From Arcticibacter tournemirensis (GTDB taxonomy: Bacteria > Bacteroidota > Bacteroidia > Sphingobacteriales > Sphingobacteriaceae): a stretch of DNA of 64,000 nt. A program made the translations under genes and the position numbers. Numbering within the stretch: position 1 is the first letter of the stretch; the number at the start of each line of letters is the position of its first letter. Shown in pieces: positions 26,155 to 35,591 of the stretch. Location of the stretch: positions 3,100,001 through 3,164,000 of the forward strand of contig NZ_VFPL01000001.1 of assembly GCF_006716645.1 (NCBI RefSeq). The letters are read 5' to 3'. The notes beneath the pieces are model-generated. The model did not search any database. It had not been told where the DNA came from and saw only the letters and a list, made by a program, of their open reading frames with translations.

Positions 26155-27468
26155 ATGAAAAAATTGTTACCGTTTCTATTGTTAATTGTCGCGGTAGTGC
26201 TTGGTCTTGCATTCCCTTCTGTTGAATTATCAACCGTCGCTGAAAATAAGATCGACACAGGCGATACTGCCTGGTTACTAGTATCCACTGCTCTTGTATT
26301 ACTAATGACCCCCGGTTTGGCTTTCTTTTATGGAGGGATGGTCCGGAAAAAGAACGTTATCTCAACAATGTTGCAGAGTTTTATTTGCATGGGGCTTATT
26401 ACTGTTTTATGGGTAGTATTCGGGTTCAGCCTTGCTTTCGGCGAAGACGTAGGAGGGCTCGGAGTCATCGGTAATCCCGCTACATTTTTCATGATGAAAG
26501 GAATGCTTGGAAATGCATCATGGTCGCTTATGCCAACTGTTCCATTGGTGTTGTTTGCCATGTTTCAGTTAAAATTTGCAGTTATCACCCCTGCATTAAT
26601 AACCGGCGCTTTCGCAGAAAGGATACGCTTTAATTCTTATCTCATTTTTCTTTGCTTATTTATGGTGTTCATTTATGTGCCTTTGGCACATGCAACCTGG
26701 CATCCCGATGGAATGTTCTTTAAGAAAGGGGTGCTGGATTTTGCAGGTGGCACCGTTGTGCATATGTCTGCAGGTTGGGCCGCTCTGGCTTCCGCAATCT
26801 TTTTAAAGAGCCGTACTAGTCCCGAGCATTCTCCTGCACGCATCAGTTATGTTATACTTGGAACAGGTTTACTTTGGTTTGGCTGGTTCGGTTTTAATGC
26901 TGGTTCTGCCGGCGGTGCTAATCCGCTTGCTGCTACGGCGCTCGCTACAACAACTACAGCCTCTGCTGCCGCTGCCATGGCCTGGGTGTTTTTCGATATG
27001 TTCAGAGGTAAAAAACCTTCAGCCTTAGGTGCTTGTATTGGCGCTGTTGTTGGTCTGGTGGCCATCACTCCCGGAGCAGGTTTTGTTTCTGTGCCTCACT
27101 CTCTGGTAATAGGCACCGTTGCAGCAGTAGTAAGCAATCTGGTAGTTATCTGGCGCTCACGCACCAATCTTGATGATACACTAGATGTATTTCCCTGTCA
27201 TGGTGTAGGCGGAATGGTAGGTATGCTTTTAACCGGCGTCTTTGCGAGTCAGAATGTCAATTCGGGAAATACCACAGGTAACGGACTGTATTTCGGTGAA
27301 ACGCATTTGTTTTTCACTCATCTGATTACACTTATTCTGGTTTCTGCATTTGCCTTCTTTGGTTCTTATATTCTTCTGGTTGTAACCAACATGATCAGCA
27401 GGCTTAGGGTATCTCCGGAGGATGAAGTAAGGGGACTAGATGCATCGCAGCATGACGAAGAGCTTTAA
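26155..27468 (+). CDS. amtB: Ammonium transporter
   Basis: A 437-residue Amt/MEP/Rh channel for ammonium uptake in the inner membrane. It begins with a cleavable-looking signal segment (KLLPFLLLIVAVVLGLAFPS), then the family signature DTAWLLVSTALVLLMTPGLAFFYGGMVRKKNV, the mid-protein WHPDGMFFKKGVLDFAGGTVVHMSAGWAAL, and FPCHGVGGMVGMLLTGVFA near the end, with about eleven membrane helices. The pore histidines lie in the VVHMSAG and CHGVGG segments. No glnK/PII gene lies next to it, which is unusual for amtB. A strong terminator follows. Confidence 0.95.
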   Translation: MKKLLPFLLLIVAVVLGLAFPSVELSTVAENKIDTGDTAWLLVSTALVLLMTPGLAFFYGGMVRKKNVISTMLQSFICMGLITVLWVVFGFSLAFGEDVGGLGVIGNPATFFMMKGMLGNASWSLMPTVPLVLFAMFQLKFAVITPALITGAFAERIRFNSYLIFLCLFMVFIYVPLAHATWHPDGMFFKKGVLDFAGGTVVHMSAGWAALASAIFLKSRTSPEHSPARISYVILGTGLLWFGWFGFNAGSAGGANPLAATALATTTTASAAAAMAWVFFDMFRGKKPSALGACIGAVVGLVAITPGAGFVSVPHSLVIGTVAAVVSNLVVIWRSRTNLDDTLDVFPCHGVGGMVGMLLTGVFASQNVNSGNTTGNGLYFGETHLFFTHLITLILVSAFAFFGSYILLVVTNMISRLRVSPEDEVRGLDASQHDEEL

Positions 27469-27541
27469 TATTAAACAGGCTCAATAAATACTCTTTTTAT
27501 TAATGGGAATTCAAACCGGATTTGATTCCTGATATAAATTA

Positions 27542-27577
27542 ACAGCAGCGGTACTGAAATTACCGCTGCTGTTTTTG
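27542..27577 (+). terminator. Strong terminator after amtB
   Basis: A perfect 12-bp stem (ACAGCAGCGGTA / TACCGCTGCTGT) with a 7-nt loop, followed by five T residues. Confidence 0.92.
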
Positions 27578-27758
27578 CTAAAAATACCCTTCAGCAAAAC
27601 GATTTTCTCCGGTGCTATGTACACTAAGAGTGCCCTCTAAACCTTCACAATAAAAGGACCAGCAGCCGCTATTTCTTATTACACCGCTCAATAACACATC
27701 GTCAGCACATCAGCGCTTTGTTATGGCGTAACAATTTTTAACCATCCAAACTAATTTA

Positions 27759-27766
27759 TACTTTTG
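27759..27766 (+). promoter_or_regulatory. -7 promoter box of ctaA (very short leader)
   Basis: TACTTTTG, an exact TAnnTTTG match. It ends 8 nt before the ATG at 27775, so the expected leader is only 1-3 nt. Confidence 0.55.
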
Positions 27767-27774
27767 AGCATCTT

Positions 27775-28854
27775 ATGGACACAATTTCTTTAAAGAAAAA
27801 CAGGCCTGTTGCTATCTGGTTATTGGTGGGAGCAGGTATGATCATCATTCAGGTATTACTGGGAGGCATTACCAGGCTAACTGGGTCTGGACTATCTATA
27901 ACCGAGTGGCAGCCTATTCTGGGAACTCTGCCACCTATGAATGAGAAAGCCTGGCAGGAAGCTTTTGAAAAATATCAGCAGATAGCTCAGTTTAAATATA
28001 TTAACAGTCATTTTACCTTAAGCGATTTTAAATCCATTTATTTCTGGGAGTGGTTCCATCGCGACTGGGGGCGGTTGATGGGGGTAGTCTTCATTATTCC
28101 CTTTGTCTATTTTTTAGTTAAGAAGAAGATCAACCGTAGTATGATTCATCCTATGATCATTCTCTTCCTTCTCGGTGGCTTGCAAGGGATAATTGGATGG
28201 ATTATGGTACAAAGCGGTATAGGTACCGACCTGGTTTATGTGAGCCATATCCGGCTCGCAGTACATTTTATAGCGGCGCTTATCCTTTTGTGCTATGTTG
28301 TATGGTTTGCGCTAAAGATTACAGTACCTCAAAGTCAGCTCAGTTATGCCCCCGCTGCTAAATCCTTAAATGTTTGGTTGCTGGTTTTGTTAACTATTCA
28401 GCTTGTTTACGGCGCTTTCATGGCTGGTACACATGCTGCGTTGGCCGCGCCTACCTGGCCGTCGATAAACGGTATGTGGTGGCCTGCTGATTATATGCTT
28501 ACACAGGGCAGCTTCAGTGCTGATATAACGCACAATCTAATCAGCATCCAGTTTATTCACCGAAACCTGGCATATCTCATCACTATTCTGGTGTTTTGGT
28601 GGACTTTTAAAGTTTCGAGACTTCCTCAAACCAGCACTTTGTATAAACTGCGGTTCATGTCGTTAATATTGGTGATTATACAGGTTACACTTGGCGTTCT
28701 GGCTCTTTTAAACAGCGTAAACGATTATAAATTACTTTATAGCATACTCCATCAGTTTGTAGGCATTTTGCTCCTTTTATCACTGCTGATAACCTATTAC
28801 TTTAGTCTTAGGATTAAGATCCCTGTAAAAGCTGCTGCTGTTGCAACGATATAA
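27775..28854 (+). CDS. ctaA: Heme A synthase (COX15/CtaA family)
   Basis: A 359-residue inner-membrane enzyme that oxidises the C8 methyl of heme O to make heme A for cytochrome oxidase. Eight hydrophobic helices are evident. Family marks: VLLGGITRLTGSGLSITEW, FEKYQQIAQFKYIN, FWEWFHRDWGRLMGV, GGLQGIIGWIMVQSG and the heme-ligand histidines in FHRDWG, SHIRLAVHF, IHRNLAYL and LHQFVGI. It is the long two-repeat form seen in eukaryotes and Bacteroidota. Oxidase genes are not in the window. Confidence 0.93.
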   Translation: MDTISLKKNRPVAIWLLVGAGMIIIQVLLGGITRLTGSGLSITEWQPILGTLPPMNEKAWQEAFEKYQQIAQFKYINSHFTLSDFKSIYFWEWFHRDWGRLMGVVFIIPFVYFLVKKKINRSMIHPMIILFLLGGLQGIIGWIMVQSGIGTDLVYVSHIRLAVHFIAALILLCYVVWFALKITVPQSQLSYAPAAKSLNVWLLVLLTIQLVYGAFMAGTHAALAAPTWPSINGMWWPADYMLTQGSFSADITHNLISIQFIHRNLAYLITILVFWWTFKVSRLPQTSTLYKLRFMSLILVIIQVTLGVLALLNSVNDYKLLYSILHQFVGILLLLSLLITYYFSLRIKIPVKAAAVATI

Positions 28855-28920
28855 TTACTTAAGCTATACTCAAACTTTTGCGGCTTCGTTGAATTACAAT
28901 ATATAGTTAAATAAAAAAAC

Positions 28921-30933
28921 ATGCCCAACCGCTTAAGTAAAGAAACATCACCTTACCTGTTACAGCATGCAGAAAACCCTGTGGACTGGTTCCCATGGGG
29001 AAGCGAAGCATTGGAAAAAGCGAAGAACGAAAACAAGCTGATCCTCATAAGTATCGGTTATTCCGCGTGCCACTGGTGTCACGTAATGGAACATGAAAGC
29101 TTTGAAGATGCAAGTGTAGCGGAGATAATGAACGAGCATTTTGTGTGCATTAAGGTCGACCGTGAAGAGCGGCCGGATATAGACCAGGTATACATGCTCG
29201 CTGTTCAATTAATGACGGGTCAGGGCGGTTGGCCCTTGAACTGCATATGTCTGCCTGATCAAAGGCCCGTTTATGGAGGGACATATTTTCGTAAAGACGA
29301 CTGGAAGAAACTTCTTCAGCAATTAGCTGCTTTCTGGGAACAAAACCCCGGAGAAGCAGAAGAATATGCCGAAAGATTGACTCGCGGTGTGCGCGAAACA
29401 GAGAAATTACACTTGCTGGATGAATCTGTCGAATATTCTGAAAGTGACCTTGCAGACATTTTGAGATCCTGGAAAAAAACTTTTGATCCCAAAGAAGGCG
29501 GGTACAACCGTGCTCCTAAGTTTCCCCTGCCGAACAACTGGCAGTTTATGTTGAGATACGCCAGCCTAACGAAAGATGATAACATCGCAGCTGCAACGTT
29601 CCTAACCCTTCAAAAAATGGCTTATGGAGGAATTTATGATCACATAGGGGGTGGTTTCGCCCGTTATTCGGTGGACGGCCACTGGCACGTGCCTCACTTC
29701 GAAAAGATGCTGTACGACAATGCTCAGCTCGTAAGTCTTTACTCGGAAGCATGGCAGTACAAAAAGGACGAACTGTACAAACAGGTGGTGTACCAAACAT
29801 TAGAGTGGGTTAAGAGGGAGATGACTTCGCCCGAAGGCGGTTTTTATTCGGCTCTTGATGCAGATAGCGAGGGCGTAGAAGGTAAATTCTACACCTTCAC
29901 AAAAGATGAGTTAGCAGAAGTTCTTGGAGAAGATGAGGCAAAGATCTTCAGCACATATTTCAATGTAACAGAAGAAGGAAACTGGCCGGAAGAAAGAACC
30001 AATGTCCTGATGAGAAGAGAAAGTGACGAGGCCCTTGCATCTCAGCTGAATGTCTCTTTGTATCATCTTCAGGAAAGTATCCGGACTTCAAAGCAAAAGG
30101 TTTTTGATTATCGCGCGAAAAGGATCCGGCCCGGGCTGGATAACAAAATACTGGCAGGCTGGAATGGACTGATGCTGAAAGGATACGTTGACGCCTACCG
30201 GGCTTTTAACGAAGAGAGCTTCCTCAGGCAGGCCTTATCTAATGCGGATTTTATCTGCACCGTGTTAATGGAAACTACCGGCGCTCTCAAAAGAGTATTC
30301 AGAAATCAGTACACAAACAAAGCTACAGAAACGGCCTTCCTTGACGACTATGCTTTTGTTTGCGATGGACTTATCGGGCTTTATGAAGTAACGTTCGATG
30401 AAAAATGGCTTTTTGAAGCCAGAAGACTGGCTGAGTATGTTTTAACGAATTTCTATGACCCTGGTACAGGGATGTTCTATTTCACCTCGCAGAATGATAC
30501 AGAACTCATCGCGCGAAAGCATGAGATTACCGATAACGTTATACCCGCCTCTAATTCTGCAATGGCTCTGAATCTTTTTAAGCTCGGACATTTTTTCCAG
30601 CAGGATGACTATGCCGAACAAGCCGATGTAATGCTGAAGAATATATTTCCGCAAATAAAGAGCTATGGATCAGGATTTTCAAACTGGGCGATTCTGCTGC
30701 TGTATAAGATATACGGTATATCGGAGATCGCCATTACAGGACCCTTAGCGGAACAGAAAAGGCAGGAAATTGAAAAAAACTTTATTCCGAATAAAATTCT
30801 CTTGGGAGGTAGCTCAGGAAGTTTACCTTTGTTGCAGGATAAATGGGATAGTGAAACCAAAATATTTGTTTGTAAAAACAGAACTTGCCGCTTACCCGTT
30901 ACAGAAGTAGAAGAAGCATTAAAACTGATATAA
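28921..30933 (+). CDS. DUF255 / thioredoxin-like domain protein (YyaL, SPATA20 family)
   Basis: A 670-residue cytosolic protein. The N-terminal thioredoxin-like domain (about 1-165) has the invariant [42 protein letters not shown] and [15 protein letters not shown]. The rest (about 200-650) is an alpha/alpha toroid of the six-hairpin glycosidase type, with [43 protein letters not shown] and [15 protein letters not shown]. The family is widespread from bacteria to mammals; its reaction is not firmly established. It stands alone 66 nt after ctaA. Confidence 0.9.
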   Translation: MPNRLSKETSPYLLQHAENPVDWFPWGSEALEKAKNENKLILISIGYSACHWCHVMEHESFEDASVAEIMNEHFVCIKVDREERPDIDQVYMLAVQLMTGQGGWPLNCICLPDQRPVYGGTYFRKDDWKKLLQQLAAFWEQNPGEAEEYAERLTRGVRETEKLHLLDESVEYSESDLADILRSWKKTFDPKEGGYNRAPKFPLPNNWQFMLRYASLTKDDNIAAATFLTLQKMAYGGIYDHIGGGFARYSVDGHWHVPHFEKMLYDNAQLVSLYSEAWQYKKDELYKQVVYQTLEWVKREMTSPEGGFYSALDADSEGVEGKFYTFTKDELAEVLGEDEAKIFSTYFNVTEEGNWPEERTNVLMRRESDEALASQLNVSLYHLQESIRTSKQKVFDYRAKRIRPGLDNKILAGWNGLMLKGYVDAYRAFNEESFLRQALSNADFICTVLMETTGALKRVFRNQYTNKATETAFLDDYAFVCDGLIGLYEVTFDEKWLFEARRLAEYVLTNFYDPGTGMFYFTSQNDTELIARKHEITDNVIPASNSAMALNLFKLGHFFQQDDYAEQADVMLKNIFPQIKSYGSGFSNWAILLLYKIYGISEIAITGPLAEQKRQEIEKNFIPNKILLGGSSGSLPLLQDKWDSETKIFVCKNRTCRLPVTEVEEALKLI

Positions 30934-30996
30934 TATTTATTGCGCAGTAAATCTGTGTGATACAGGAGCTATCCTGGCCAACTTTAATTTTAGAGA

Positions 30997-31500
30997 ATGA
31001 TTATGAAAATTCAACCAAACAGCGTGGTGGCGCTTACATACGATCTGTATACCATCGACAATGGAGAGGAAGTATTTGTTGAAAAAGCAACAGAAGAACA
31101 GCCGCTGGTTTTTCTTTACGGTGTAGGCATGATGCTCCCAAAGTTTGAGGAAAATTTAACCGGACTTTCAACCGGTGATAGCTATGACTTTCATCTTAAT
31201 GCTGCTGACGCCTACGGTGAAAAGGATGAAAATGCCTTTGCTGAGCTTTCTTCCGACATGTTCCAGGGAATGGACCTTCCTGAAGTAGGATCGGTGCTTC
31301 CATTGCAGGACAATCACGGAAATCAGTTCAGAGCACGCGTAACCAATGTTTCTGATACTGCTGTCAATGTCGACCTGAATCACCCTATGGCCGGACTGAA
31401 CCTTCACTTTAAAGGTCAGATCCTGAACGTTCGCGAAGCTACCCAGGAGGAGTTGAACCACGGTCATGCTCATGGAGCTGATGGCCATTCAGGACACTAA
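30997..31500 (+). CDS. SlyD-like FKBP-type peptidyl-prolyl isomerase
   Basis: A 167-residue FKBP of the SlyD branch: FKBP fold at the N-terminus (VVALTYDLYTIDNGEEVFVEKATEEQPLVFLYGVGMMLPKFEENL), an insert-in-flap chaperone domain (about 72-130, AYGEKDENAFAEL...), return of the FKBP fold (LNHPMAGLNLHFKGQILNVREAT) and a His-rich metal-binding tail (HGHAHGADGHSGH). It catalyses prolyl isomerisation, acts as a chaperone and may handle nickel. ATG at 30997 or 31003 would both work. A hairpin terminator follows. Confidence 0.93.
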   Translation: MIMKIQPNSVVALTYDLYTIDNGEEVFVEKATEEQPLVFLYGVGMMLPKFEENLTGLSTGDSYDFHLNAADAYGEKDENAFAELSSDMFQGMDLPEVGSVLPLQDNHGNQFRARVTNVSDTAVNVDLNHPMAGLNLHFKGQILNVREATQEELNHGHAHGADGHSGH

Positions 31501-31520
31501 TATGTAGTTTTATTTAAAGA

Positions 31521-31546
31521 AAACGGGGCCATAAGCCCCGTTTTTT
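31521..31546 (+). terminator. Terminator after the SlyD-like gene
   Basis: A 9-bp stem AAACGGGGC / GCCCCGTTT with a 5-nt loop and a run of six T residues, 20 nt after the stop codon. Confidence 0.9.
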
Positions 31547-31563
31547 GCTTATATAGAGTGCTG

Positions 31564-31639
31564 ATATTGTGTTAATGGACTTATTAATGAAAAGATTATT
31601 CAACGCCAACGTCTTATCAGGGATTGCTTAACACAATAT
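31564..31639. repeat. 12-bp inverted repeat pair upstream of a secreted-protein gene
   Basis: ATATTGTGTTAA (31564-31575) and its exact complement TTAACACAATAT (31628-31639), 52 nt apart, between the SlyD terminator and the 110-residue gene. Confidence 0.6.
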
Positions 31640-31676
31640 TAAATGTTAAATATTTAGGGGTTTATATTTAAATAGT

Positions 31677-31700
31677 TACCTTTAACATAACGAACGTTAT
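31677..31700 (+). promoter_or_regulatory. Candidate promoter with palindromic operator at +1
   Basis: TACCTTTA (31677-31684, one mismatch to TAnnTTTG) is followed at once by ATAACG-AA-CGTTAT (31687-31700), a 6-bp-arm palindrome that would span the transcription start of the gene at 31723. Confidence 0.4.
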
Positions 31701-31722
31701 CCATTATTAAACACAATTCGAA

Positions 31723-32055
31723 ATGCAATCATCGGTTAAGTTTCTAATTTGCTCTATTACTTTCATAGGCATCAATGCGAGTGTTGCACTCGCAGCGTCA
31801 AAAGATTCGGTTAATCATATTGTTCGTGTGCCTTCACTTCAAAAATCGATTAAGGCAACAGAGGTACTAAACGATTCTAAATTCGTCTTTAAACCAGGCG
31901 ACGTAAACAGCAGAATGCCGGTATTAAGCAGAAAGGATAATTGTGTTGCTATCCCAAATTTATATCAAAGCGAGCTGTCTTACTTTGCGCTGCCTGCACT
32001 TTCTCTAAAGAGGGACTCCATTAGCAAAAGGCCTGCGCTTCGTCTATCAAAATAG
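31723..32055 (+). CDS. Small secreted protein of unknown function
   Basis: A 110-residue protein with a signal peptide (about 1-25: FLICSITFIGINASVALAAS). The mature 85 residues are basic and Ser/Lys-rich (LSLKRDSISKRPALRLSK at the end) with two hydrophobic patches and one Cys. No family is recognised. The upstream region has unusual inverted repeats, so it may be under specific control. It converges with the HAD gene 18 nt away. Confidence 0.6.
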   Translation: MQSSVKFLICSITFIGINASVALAASKDSVNHIVRVPSLQKSIKATEVLNDSKFVFKPGDVNSRMPVLSRKDNCVAIPNLYQSELSYFALPALSLKRDSISKRPALRLSK

Positions 32056-32073
32056 TATTTTATCATTCTGCTG

Positions 32074-32706
32074 TTACGACCGCGAAATAATATCCTTTAT
32101 TAATTCAAAATCCTTGCTTTTATAGGTGGCGATATCATCTTTGTGATTATCATCCGGATCGTATAAAAATGTCTCTATACCCAGATCATTTGCCGCTTCA
32201 ATTTCCGATTCCGGATCATCACCGATAACAAGAAGATCGTCCTTCTGTAAGTTGTTTTGCATCATTATATTCAAAAAAACGTCCCTCTTCGTCATGCTGG
32301 TGGTATCGGGGTCGACAATGAATATATCCTCAAAATGCTTTTCTATCCTCAGGCTCTTAATCTTGCTCTGCTGGAGCTTTAGAAAACCAGTTGTTACCAG
32401 GTATTTAGTTATAGCAAGATCTTTGATGAGGTTATAATCCTCAAATGGCTTCATCGCTTCGTCGTAGGTAGCATTACGAAGCAGATCCATCCCTTTTTCG
32501 GTCAGTTCCCTGTTAAACTTATAAGTATCGGCAACTTTCTGAAACGGCTTTTTCATGATATCTTCAATAGCCGCGTTGAAGTCGCCGCCGCTAAACTCCT
32601 GCCTGTACTGATCCATAAGTTTAAAAAGAGGGGCAAAAAGCTTATCAGCGATTGATTTAACAGGATAGATCGTATTGTCGAGATCAAGAATCAGGGCACG
32701 TTTCAT
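32074..32706 (-). CDS. HAD-superfamily hydrolase
   Basis: A 210-residue haloacid-dehalogenase-type phosphatase. Motif I is LDLDNTIYP at residues 5-13 (nucleophile Asp), motif II is the VTTGF region near 107, motif III follows with Lys, and motif IV is VIGDDPESEIEAANDLGIETFLYDP. A helical cap lies between motif I and II. The substrate cannot be told from sequence. ATG 32706 is used because the longer frame starts with TTG. Its start lies 5 nt after the stop of the upstream lipoprotein gene, so the two form an operon. Confidence 0.85.
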   Translation of the reverse strand: MKRALILDLDNTIYPVKSIADKLFAPLFKLMDQYRQEFSGGDFNAAIEDIMKKPFQKVADTYKFNRELTEKGMDLLRNATYDEAMKPFEDYNLIKDLAITKYLVTTGFLKLQQSKIKSLRIEKHFEDIFIVDPDTTSMTKRDVFLNIMMQNNLQKDDLLVIGDDPESEIEAANDLGIETFLYDPDDNHKDDIATYKSKDFELIKDIISRS

Positions 32707-32711
32707 ATCTA

Positions 32712-33317
32712 TCAAAGCAATATTTTCCTGGTGATCTCTTTATCTATTGTAATATATCCCGGATACTTTATCATTTTATTTCCAACGCCGATAGTTGGTT
32801 TTATTTTTATCGTCAGGATACTTTTCTTGTCGCTTTTTTCATCTCCGGCAGCAGAAAGGAAATCCATAATATCCTGCTGAGCCTTACTGTCAGAGAGAGC
32901 CTTATAGATATTCGTACTTATACGGATAGGCACCAATGTTGTACCTCCATTAGGCTCCACCTTAATAGCTCTGTCTATCAGTCCCCCGGCAAGCTCATGG
33001 TTCTTTATTAAAATCTTGTATTCAAACTGATTAATAGCGGCCAAAGCAGCAGATGGGTTTTTTATCTGCAGGTTAAGTCGTCCTTCCAACGGAACATCTT
33101 TTCGCAGGAGGGCAAGCGCAAGCCTAGGGGTTCTCAGTATATCGAAGCTTTTTGAATTAACAACCTGCATCACATTCATATCAGCGATATAGATACTGTC
33201 GGCAGACGTAATCTCATAACGGCATTTCTCAAACGCTTTGGCTCTTTCAATCTGCTTGTTTATACCGCATCCGGCAACTGAGAATGAGAGGAGAGCAAAA
33301 AAAAGTATTTTCTTCAT
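32712..33317 (-). CDS. Putative LEA-type-2-like lipoprotein
   Basis: A 201-residue lipoprotein (lipobox VAGC, Cys17). The mature part has the look of a WHy/LEA type 2 domain: one beta-sandwich with LNLQIKNPSAALAAINQFEYKILIKNHELAGG and TTLVPIRISTNI. This resemblance is by pattern only. It sits directly upstream of the HAD phosphatase on the same strand. Confidence 0.65.
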   Translation of the reverse strand: MKKILFFALLSFSVAGCGINKQIERAKAFEKCRYEITSADSIYIADMNVMQVVNSKSFDILRTPRLALALLRKDVPLEGRLNLQIKNPSAALAAINQFEYKILIKNHELAGGLIDRAIKVEPNGGTTLVPIRISTNIYKALSDSKAQQDIMDFLSAAGDEKSDKKSILTIKIKPTIGVGNKMIKYPGYITIDKEITRKILL

Positions 33318-33373
33318 AACTATTTAACGTGGTTTAACAAAAAAGGGTATCATTTGCAGAAATATTGTATTCC

Positions 33374-34063
33374 TCACTTCTTTAATTCAAGCGAAGCCAG
33401 GTACTGATCCTGTCCATCGTCATGAAGGAGCCGGAAGTTAAATCCTTCTGCGGAAGCAATATCAGCAATTGTGCGCCAGTCCACATACAGCCAGCGAAAC
33501 CAGGGCCCTTTATTTCCCCTGTATTCATACTGATACGCGATTTCCCCATAGTAGAAGTCTTCGGGCAAGTCGCCATCCTGATAAAGATAGGCGATATCAG
33601 AAGAATCGAAAATAATTTGCCCGCCAGGATTAAGCAAATGCCTGGCATGATTCAGAAAAAGATGGAGTCCCTCAATTGTTCCGCAAAGACCAATTCCATT
33701 CATTAACAGGAGTAAAGTGTCAAAGGGTTCGTTCCTGAAAGCGAAAACGTCATCGTTGATAACCTTGTTAACTCCCAGCGTTTTCATAATCAGGCATGCC
33801 TGAGTGCTTTGTTCAAGGGCAGTAACATTGCGCCCCTGTTTCTGCATCATTAAAGCATGGCTGCCAACACCCGCGCCAATATCGAGAATTTTCCCCCGGC
33901 TATATTCAAGGGCGAGGAGTTCGAGCTCAGGCATATCTTCCTCTGTTCTAAAAAACACGTCCACTGGCATCTCTTCGGGCTCTGCATAGGAATTATGAAG
34001 CCACAAAGTTTCTGCACGTCCTTTGTAATAGTAATCGGATAAAGCCTCCCCAAATATGTCCAC
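33374..34063 (-). CDS. Class I SAM-dependent methyltransferase
   Basis: A 229-residue methyltransferase. Motif I is GKILDIGAGVGSHALMMQKQG (SAM-binding loop), followed by VTALEQS (acidic strand 2), and the DTLLLLMNGIGLCGT segment corresponding to motif IV. The substrate is unknown. An ATG at 34102 exists, but a TAGATTTG promoter box (34067-34074) lies downstream of it. The GTG at 34063, 3 nt after the box, gives MDIFGEALSDYYYKG, so I prefer that start. It diverges from the SDR gene. Confidence 0.85.
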   Translation of the reverse strand: MDIFGEALSDYYYKGRAETLWLHNSYAEPEEMPVDVFFRTEEDMPELELLALEYSRGKILDIGAGVGSHALMMQKQGRNVTALEQSTQACLIMKTLGVNKVINDDVFAFRNEPFDTLLLLMNGIGLCGTIEGLHLFLNHARHLLNPGGQIIFDSSDIAYLYQDGDLPEDFYYGEIAYQYEYRGNKGPWFRWLYVDWRTIADIASAEGFNFRLLHDDGQDQYLASLELKK

Positions 34064-34066
34064 GCG

Positions 34067-34074
34067 CAAATCTA
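34067..34074 (-). promoter_or_regulatory. Leaderless-type -7 box of the methyltransferase gene
   Basis: TAGATTTG on the minus strand, exact TAnnTTTG. Only CGC separates it from the GTG at 34063. Confidence 0.55.
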
Positions 34075-34153
34075 CACTTAAAATAATAAAAAAGAATTCC
34101 AACCAATGCGACAGCCCGTTGTTTTAGATGCTATACATTACTTAACAGAAACT

Positions 34154-34930
34154 ATGAAAAAACTAATTGGGAAAGTGGCTTTTATTACAGGAGCCGACTC
34201 CGGAATAGGCAAAGCTACAGCAATAGAGTTCGCCAGTGAAGGTGCCAGCGTTGTTATATGTTATCACAGCGACAGGAATGGAGCTGAAGAGACCCTTTCC
34301 GAAGTAAAGAGGCATGAGCAGAAGGGTATAGTGGTCAAGCTCGACGTTAGTGATGAACAGGAGGTTGAAAGGGCTCTGGATGAGGCTATCGCAGAGCTCG
34401 GTGCACTCGACATTCTGGTAAACAACGCCGGAGTGAATGGTTCGGGTATAAAAGTGGCCGATATGGATACAGATGTGTTCGACAAAACCATCAGGACTAA
34501 CCTGTATGGAACGTTTTTCTGCTCCAGGAAATTTATCAGGTACCTGAAGCAGAGCAGCCGCCGTGGTAAAATTATTAATGTGAGTTCTGTTCACGAAGAA
34601 ATTGTTGCGCCCGGAAACGCCGATTATAATGCTTCTAAAGCCGGCATTCGTAATCTGATGCGAACCTTGTCGCTCGAACTTGCAGAGGACGGAATTAACG
34701 TCAACAATATAGCCCCGGGCATGATCCTCACACCGATGAACCAGGAAGCTATGGACGATCCGAAAGCAAAACACGAACAAACAGAGAATATTCCCATGAA
34801 AAGGGCAGGGCAGCCGGAAGAAATCGCAAAACTGGCCGTATTCCTGGCTTCTTCTGATAGCGATTACGTTACCGGATCAACCTACTTCATGGACGGAGGG
34901 CTTTCATTGAATATAGGTCAGGGAGCGTAA
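34154..34930 (+). CDS. SDR-family oxidoreductase (glucose 1-dehydrogenase-like)
   Basis: A 258-residue classical short-chain dehydrogenase/reductase. The cofactor site is TGADSGIGKATAIEFASEGASVVICYHSD; the sequence after strand 2 suggests NADP. NNAG is present, and the catalytic Ser-Tyr-Lys lies in VSSVHEEIVAPGNADYNASKAG. The C-terminal GSTYFMDGGLSL is typical of the glucose 1-dehydrogenase-like group, but the substrate is not determined. ATG 34154 fits the family N-terminus better than 34106. Confidence 0.88.
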   Translation: MKKLIGKVAFITGADSGIGKATAIEFASEGASVVICYHSDRNGAEETLSEVKRHEQKGIVVKLDVSDEQEVERALDEAIAELGALDILVNNAGVNGSGIKVADMDTDVFDKTIRTNLYGTFFCSRKFIRYLKQSSRRGKIINVSSVHEEIVAPGNADYNASKAGIRNLMRTLSLELAEDGINVNNIAPGMILTPMNQEAMDDPKAKHEQTENIPMKRAGQPEEIAKLAVFLASSDSDYVTGSTYFMDGGLSLNIGQGA

Positions 34931-34931
34931 C

Positions 34932-35420
34932 TCACAACCCAACGCAAGGCACTTCCTTAAATTCGATAGTGAAACCGGAAGTATCCGACAACGATTCTCT
35001 TCCGGTTTTCGGATCGATTGCATAGGCTTTTTGCAGGATTGTTTCCTTTAACAGCTTGAATTCCACAGGCAGGCTATCCTGCTGACCCTCTTGCATGTAT
35101 GTCCAGATTCCTTTGATAATATCGCCGTTCTTGGTGCCTTTTATAGTTCCGGCACGGCCGTCTTTTTCAGAGGGTATCCACTTGAGGTCTCCTTTTACGT
35201 TATTCTCAAAAATCTCCAGATGGAGGACCGTGGTATCCTGGTTTTTGGTGCCATCGTAGTGTTCAAAACAAAGAGTTGGATTGAGGGTCGCGCTGGTCAC
35301 AGAATCTCTTTTTGACGCAGTGTCGGTGTTAGTGCTCGCATTTTTGTCCTTTCCGCTATTACACGCATATAGCAGGTTTAGAGACACCAGCAGAGCAACA
35401 AGCATTCTTTGTAATTTCAT
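34932..35420 (-). CDS. Putative lipoprotein of unknown function
   Basis: A 162-residue lipoprotein (lipobox LYAC, Cys20; start ATG 35420), followed by an Asp/Ser/Thr-rich linker and a beta-rich domain (LCFEHYDGTKNQDTTVLHLEIFENNVKGDLKWIPSEKDGRAGTI..., then GIWTYMQEG). Domains of this outline in Bacteroidota lipoproteins are mostly uncharacterised. It converges with the SDR gene, the two stops being adjacent. Confidence 0.65.
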   Translation of the reverse strand: MKLQRMLVALLVSLNLLYACNSGKDKNASTNTDTASKRDSVTSATLNPTLCFEHYDGTKNQDTTVLHLEIFENNVKGDLKWIPSEKDGRAGTIKGTKNGDIIKGIWTYMQEGQQDSLPVEFKLLKETILQKAYAIDPKTGRESLSDTSGFTIEFKEVPCVGL

Positions 35421-35559
35421 AATATTAGTTTGTATTCCTGTAACAACGATAGCAGCATTAAGTTTACCCTCAACATTGAGAATTGTATTTATTTCGTCAG
35501 TATCTTTCTCCATTTATTAAAATTCCGCTAATTTTTCGTTAAAGAATCGATAAATATTA

Positions 35560-35567
35560 TAAATTTG
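35560..35567 (+). promoter_or_regulatory. -7 promoter box of serC
   Basis: TAAATTTG, exact TAnnTTTG, 24 nt upstream of the serC ATG. Confidence 0.55.
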
Positions 35568-35591
35568 GCACTTCAACAAACAAACTAAACA

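Larger units (their letters stand above)
27469..27774. other. Intergenic region amtB - ctaA
   Basis: About 306 nt. It holds the amtB terminator (27542-27577), roughly 180 nt in which I see no ORF or RNA-like fold, and the ctaA -7 box at its end. Confidence 0.5.

Noticed and set aside
34163-34780. 205-codon minus-strand frame inside the SDR gene
   Set aside because: Antisense to an enzyme with all catalytic motifs; no motif of its own.
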